Made by a program: the position numbers and the translations under genes. Of a stretch of DNA of 9,487 nucleotides, positions 6,133 through 9,487 are shown one piece after another. The stretch covers positions 1 through 9,487 of the forward strand of contig DCEW01000054.1 in assembly GCA_002314265.1 (NCBI GenBank), given 5' to 3'. This DNA comes from Flavobacteriales bacterium UBA1820. GTDB lineage: Bacteria; Bacteroidota; Bacteroidia; Flavobacteriales; UBA1820. The notes beneath the pieces are model-generated. The model was not told the origin of the DNA. It made no database searches and worked only from the letters and a program-made list of their open reading frames with translations. The stretch's first letter is position 1. Each line of letters starts with the position of its first letter.

Positions 6133-7029
6133 ATGAAACTGGAACAAAAACGGAACTTCGAGGCTCTTTTGGGGGATACATTCGGATTTGTAGGGGAAAC
6201 GGCCCGGCATTTTTTCCCGACAATGCTGCGCGTGAACTTCCTGTACCTGTTGGTAGTGGCGGTGATGGCTTACGTAGCTTTTTCGAGCGGGTACGCAGAC
6301 GTGGATTTCCTGTACAAGATGCACGGGACGATCGGTTGGTGGGATTGGGACGAACTGGGCATGGGGATGAACTGGCATCCGGGTTTGGCCTGGTGGGAGA
6401 TGGCGTTGATGGTGCTTTGCGGTTTGTTGCTGCTGGTGGGGGGAGCGATCTTCGTAGCCTATACTCCGGTTTACATGATCCTGTGCCGGGATGAGGGGCG
6501 TGTGCCGGCGTTTTCCCGGATCGTCGCTTTCCTCTGCTCGCGTGCCGGGCGGCTGGTGATCTATTTCCTGGCCATGCTGCTCTTGATGATCCTGGTGGCG
6601 GTGGTGTGTATCCCGGTGATGATCCTGCTGGTGCTTTCGGTGGTGGGGATTGCGGCGATACCTTTTATATTGCTGGCGATCCTGATGCTGTCGATGCTTG
6701 TTCTTTATGCTTATCTCGACCAGGAGCGTCCGGACTTTTTCGGGGCGATCGACCTGGCCTGGAAAGCGTTTCGGCAGTCGTTTTGGCAAAATATCCTTTC
6801 CAATGGACTGATGTACCTCGTAACAGCGATCCTGGGGGTTCTGCCCGGGATGTTCACTTCGCTGGTGGGGGACGACACCTTTTCGGCCGGGGGGGTATAC
6901 TTGGGCATGGTGGCGGTGTTGGCGGCGTTGGTGTTGCACTTTGCCATTTCGGCCCTTTACAGTGTGAACGTCGGGATGATTTATTTTTCATCCAGGGTGA
7001 AAAATGAGGAAAATTTTTATTCGATGTAG
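6133..7029 (+). CDS. Polytopic inner-membrane protein of unknown function
   Basis: I do not recognise the family with certainty. The 298-residue protein shows about six hydrophobic segments: 33-52, 89-111, 141-165, 166-194, 222-242 and 255-285. An N-terminal amphipathic part is rich in charged and aromatic residues, and a tryptophan-rich loop follows (69-88, GWWDWDEL then MNWHPGLAWWEM). A loop after the fourth helix has DQERPDFFGAIDLAWKAFRQ (196-215), resembling the cytoplasmic turn that recurs in DUF4013- or YciC-like membrane proteins of Bacteroidota. There is no catalytic motif, transporter signature or signal peptide. The start is preceded by an A-rich leader. The gene stands alone: it is divergent from kdnA and ends 32 bases before a strong terminator. 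No clear promoter is visible: TAACCTTTTG at 6072-6081 has one base too many for the consensus. A role in envelope biology is only a guess. Confidence 0.85.
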   Translation: MKLEQKRNFEALLGDTFGFVGETARHFFPTMLRVNFLYLLVVAVMAYVAFSSGYADVDFLYKMHGTIGWWDWDELGMGMNWHPGLAWWEMALMVLCGLLLLVGGAIFVAYTPVYMILCRDEGRVPAFSRIVAFLCSRAGRLVIYFLAMLLLMILVAVVCIPVMILLVLSVVGIAAIPFILLAILMLSMLVLYAYLDQERPDFFGAIDLAWKAFRQSFWQNILSNGLMYLVTAILGVLPGMFTSLVGDDTFSAGGVYLGMVAVLAALVLHFAISALYSVNVGMIYFSSRVKNEENFYSM

Positions 7030-7061
7030 TATTTTCAAGGGGTATGATTTGAAAAATGAAT

Positions 7062-7112
7062 AAAAATCCAAGAACACCCCCTATTTTTTAGGGGGGTATT
7101 CTTGGATTTTTT
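7062..7112 (+). terminator. Strong hairpin terminator between the membrane gene and glnN
   Basis: The arm 7062-7083 (A5, TCCAAGAA, then a C-rich part and TA) pairs with 7090-7112 around a T-rich loop. Only one mismatch and one bulged G break a stem of about 22 bp. The distal arm ends in T6, giving the U-run on the plus strand, and the leading A5 gives one on the minus strand. It lies 32 bases after the membrane-gene stop. Its right arm also contains the proposed -33 element of glnN. Confidence 0.85.
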
Positions 7113-7133
7113 CGTATTGATGCTGTATCTTTG
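7102..7133 (+). promoter_or_regulatory. glnN promoter, overlapping the upstream terminator
   Basis: TATCTTTG (7126-7133) is an exact match to the -7 consensus TAnnTTTG. A TTG at 7102-7104 lies 21 bases upstream and falls inside the right arm of the preceding terminator stem. A start near 7140 would give a leader of about 29 bases, AC-rich and without a Shine-Dalgarno site, as is usual in this phylum. That leader is too short for a riboswitch. Confidence 0.72.
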
Positions 7134-7168
7134 CCTCGACAAAACAAAACATACGACATTCAATCATT

Positions 7169-9358
7169 ATGGCAGAATTCAGAATCAATGCGGTCCGGGA
7201 GTGCGAGAAACACCGGCCGGTGGCTCCGGAAATCGAATCGGGGCGTTATTCGGAGATCTTCGGGAAAAATGTGTTTAACGAAGATGCGATGCGCCAGTAT
7301 TTGTCCAAAGATGCTTTCAAGGCGGTAATGGCTGCCATCGAGAGCGGCGTGCGGATCAATCGGGAAAATGCCAAGCAAGTGGCTTCGGGGATGAAGCAGT
7401 GGGCCATCGACCACGGCGCAACACACTACTCGCATTGGTTCCAGCCTCTCACGGGCGCTTCGGCCGAGAAGCACGATGCGTTCTTTGAACCGATTGCCGG
7501 CGGACGGGCCATGGAGCGCTTCGATGGAGCACAACTCATCCAGCAGGAACCCGATGCCTCGTCTTTCCCCAACGGAGGGCTGCGCAATACCTTCGAGGCG
7601 CGCGGATACACGGCATGGGATCCGACCTCTCCGGCTTTTGTCGTAGGGACGACCTTGTGCATCCCGACGGTGTTCGTGGCCTATACGGGCGAGGCTCTGG
7701 ACAACAAGACGCCGCTGCTGCGTTCGATCTCGGCAGTGGATGCCGCTGCGACGGCGGTTTGCCAGTATTTTGACAAGAATATTACCAAGGTGGTTTCGAC
7801 CCTCGGTGCCGAACAGGAATATTTTCTGGTGGATACGGCGCTGTACGATGCTCGTCCCGATCTGGTGCTGACCGGACGTACGCTCTTCGGGCAGGAACCG
7901 GCCAAAGGGCAGCAGATGGAGGATCACTATTTCGGGGCGATCCCTTCCCGGGTGCTGGAGTATCTGCGCGATGTGGAACAGGAGTGCATGAAACTGGGTA
8001 TCCCGGTGAAAACTCGACACAATGAGGTGGCACTCAACCAATTCGAGATAGCTCCCATTTACGAGGAGGCCAACATAGCCGTCGATCACAACATGATGCT
8101 GATGGAGGCGATGCAGCGGGTGAGCGAGAAGCACAACTTCAAGGTCCTGTTCCACGAAAAGCCTTTCGAGGGCATCAACGGTTCGGGAAAACACAACAAC
8201 TGGTCCTTGGCGACCAATACGGGGGTCAATCTGCTTTCGCCCGGAAAGACTCCTAAGAGCAACCTGCAGTTCCTCACCTTCTTTGTCAATGCGATCAAGG
8301 CGGTACACGATCATGCGGACTTGTTGAGGGCTTGCATTGCTTCGGCTTCCAACGACCATCGTTTGGGGGCGAACGAAGCACCGCCGGCCATCATCTCGAT
8401 CTTCATCGGTTCGCAGCTCTCGTCCGTGTTGTCCGAACTGGAGCAGGTGTCCTCCGGGAAACTTTCGCCCGAGGAAAAGACCGAACTCAAACTGAACGTG
8501 GTGGGCAAGATTCCCGAGATCCTGCTGGACAATACCGACCGCAACCGTACTTCGCCGTTCGCTTTTACGGGCAACAAGTTCGAGTTCCGTGCCCCGGGTT
8601 CGTCCATCAACTGCGCGGTGCCGATGACGGTGATGAATACCATCATGGCTTCGCAACTCAAAAAGTTCAAGACCGAGGTGGATGCGATGATCGAGAAGGG
8701 CATCAAGAAGGACGATGCGATCTTCAACGTGCTGCGCGACTACATCAAGGCTTCGTCCCGCATTCTCTTCGAGGGAGACGGATATTCCGACGATTGGGTC
8801 CGCGAGGCGGAAAAACGGGGCTTGTCCAACCTCAGAACTACCCCCGAGGCACTCGACGTGCTGGTGAGCGAGGAGACCGAGCGTTTGTTTGCCGAGACGG
8901 GCGTGATGAAAAAGTCCGAAGTGGAGGCTCGTTACGAGATCGAACTCGAAAAATATCAGAAGACGATCCAGATCGAGGCCCGCGTGATGGGCGATATTGC
9001 CCGCAACCACATCATTCCGACGGCCATCGCTTACCAGAACCGCCTGTTGGAAAACGTGCGGGGTATGCGCGAGATCTTCGGCGAGGAATACATGGCGCAC
9101 GCTCATTCGCAGGTGGAGCTCATCAAGACGATCTCCGACCATATCGTGATCATCAAGGAACTGGTGGACGAGATGATCGACGAGCGGCGGCGGATCAACA
9201 AGATCGCCGACGTGCGCACCAAGGCGCGTGAATATGCGGTCAATGTCAAAGACAAATATTTCGACAAGCTGCGCTACCACTGCGATAAACTCGAGATACA
9301 CATCGACGATGAGGTTTGGCCGCTGGTGAAATACCGTGAACTTCTCTTTGCTCACTGA
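7169..9358 (+). CDS. glnN: Glutamine synthetase type III
   Basis: The 729-residue cytoplasmic enzyme makes glutamine from glutamate, ammonia and ATP and is a main entry point for ammonia assimilation in Bacteroidota. Length matches the type III class, against about 450 residues for type I. Active-site motifs in order: GAEQEYF (213-219, metal ligands), NEVALNQFEIAP (285-296), FHEKPF (328-333), NGSGKHNNWS (337-346, glutamate and ATP side), RLGANEAPPAI (398-408) and the arginine and FEFR segment RNRTSPFAFTGNKFEFR (458-474). The C-terminal 250 residues are the helical extension typical of type III. The start MAEFRINAVRE fits the family and lies just downstream of the promoter. The gene is monocistronic, with terminators on both sides. 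No PII gene or ammonium transporter is in the window. No adenylylation control is expected for type III, so regulation is probably transcriptional. Confidence 0.97.
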   Translation: MAEFRINAVRECEKHRPVAPEIESGRYSEIFGKNVFNEDAMRQYLSKDAFKAVMAAIESGVRINRENAKQVASGMKQWAIDHGATHYSHWFQPLTGASAEKHDAFFEPIAGGRAMERFDGAQLIQQEPDASSFPNGGLRNTFEARGYTAWDPTSPAFVVGTTLCIPTVFVAYTGEALDNKTPLLRSISAVDAAATAVCQYFDKNITKVVSTLGAEQEYFLVDTALYDARPDLVLTGRTLFGQEPAKGQQMEDHYFGAIPSRVLEYLRDVEQECMKLGIPVKTRHNEVALNQFEIAPIYEEANIAVDHNMMLMEAMQRVSEKHNFKVLFHEKPFEGINGSGKHNNWSLATNTGVNLLSPGKTPKSNLQFLTFFVNAIKAVHDHADLLRACIASASNDHRLGANEAPPAIISIFIGSQLSSVLSELEQVSSGKLSPEEKTELKLNVVGKIPEILLDNTDRNRTSPFAFTGNKFEFRAPGSSINCAVPMTVMNTIMASQLKKFKTEVDAMIEKGIKKDDAIFNVLRDYIKASSRILFEGDGYSDDWVREAEKRGLSNLRTTPEALDVLVSEETERLFAETGVMKKSEVEARYEIELEKYQKTIQIEARVMGDIARNHIIPTAIAYQNRLLENVRGMREIFGEEYMAHAHSQVELIKTISDHIVIIKELVDEMIDERRRINKIADVRTKAREYAVNVKDKYFDKLRYHCDKLEIHIDDEVWPLVKYRELLFAH

Positions 9359-9398
9359 GCATCGTTTTATGAACGTGTGTGTTTTATTTTAAGCGCGA

Positions 9399-9428
9399 AA
9401 CCCCGGCCGCAAGGCCGGGGTTCTTTTT
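9399..9428 (+). terminator. Intrinsic terminator of glnN
   Basis: AACCCCGGCC (9399-9408), a GCAA tetraloop and GGCCGGGGTT (9413-9422) form a perfect 10-bp stem followed by CTTTTTAT. It begins about 40 bases after the glnN stop and is a textbook intrinsic terminator. The remaining 59 bases to the window end are G-rich and hold nothing I can assign. Confidence 0.93.
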
Positions 9429-9487
9429 ATCTGTTTGCAGGGTACGGAAGGTAGGAAGGCGTTGAGGCGGGCAGGCGGGCGGCCTTT

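Noticed and set aside
6004..6939. Minus-strand frame opposite the membrane gene
   Set aside because: The translation is a His-, Gln- and Arg-rich string, typical of the reverse of a hydrophobic coding region.
7134..7168. Riboswitch or glutamine-sensing RNA upstream of glnN
   Set aside because: The predicted leader is only about 29 bases, too short for an aptamer, and the hairpin before it belongs to the upstream terminator.
7160..9355. Minus-strand open frame of 731 codons opposite glnN
   Set aside because: It is an exact shadow of glnN in the matching antisense frame. glnN has every expected motif, and the antisense product looks like no known protein.
1..9487. CRISPR array, insertion sequence or phage genes
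   Set aside because: No regularly spaced repeats, transposase or phage proteins are seen. The partial tRNA at the edge has no visible attachment-site duplicate.

Overview
The window looks like chromosomal DNA from a Bacteroidota species of moderately high GC, most like the gut genus Alistipes or a relative. The evidence is promoter-like sites of the Bacteroidota TAnnTTTG type, A-rich leaders in place of strong Shine-Dalgarno sites, paired DUF4369-TlpA proteins, a type III glutamine synthetase of 729 residues, and GC-rich genes separated by AT-rich gaps. The genus is an inference from composition and gene content only.

Layout. The left edge (1-26, minus) holds the first 26 bases of a tRNA-Ser that continues out of the window, with its promoter at 90-120. 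From 288 to 5904 all genes lie on the minus strand. In transcription order they are kdnA (aminotransferase), two thioredoxin-fold TlpA-like exported proteins, a strong terminator, then kdsB (CMP-sugar synthetase) and kdnB (iron-ADH-type sugar oxidase), ending in a 24-bp hairpin. On the plus strand follow an unrecognised six-helix membrane protein (6133-7029), a terminator, and glnN, a type III glutamine synthetase (7169-9358), with its own terminator.

How the genes work together. kdnB, kdnA and kdsB form the set known from Shewanella oneidensis for 8-amino-3,8-dideoxy-Kdo (Kdo8N). KdnB oxidises C8 of Kdo, KdnA transaminates the aldehyde, and KdsB activates the product with CMP for transfer to lipid A. 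The window therefore predicts an LPS inner core carrying amino-Kdo. The set is split by two envelope redox proteins and an internal terminator, which gives two transcription units: kdnA-tlpA1-tlpA2 and kdsB-kdnB. The link between the redox pair and LPS is unexplained and is the most interesting part of the window. glnN is a separate nitrogen-assimilation unit, and the promoter I propose for it lies partly inside the preceding terminator hairpin.
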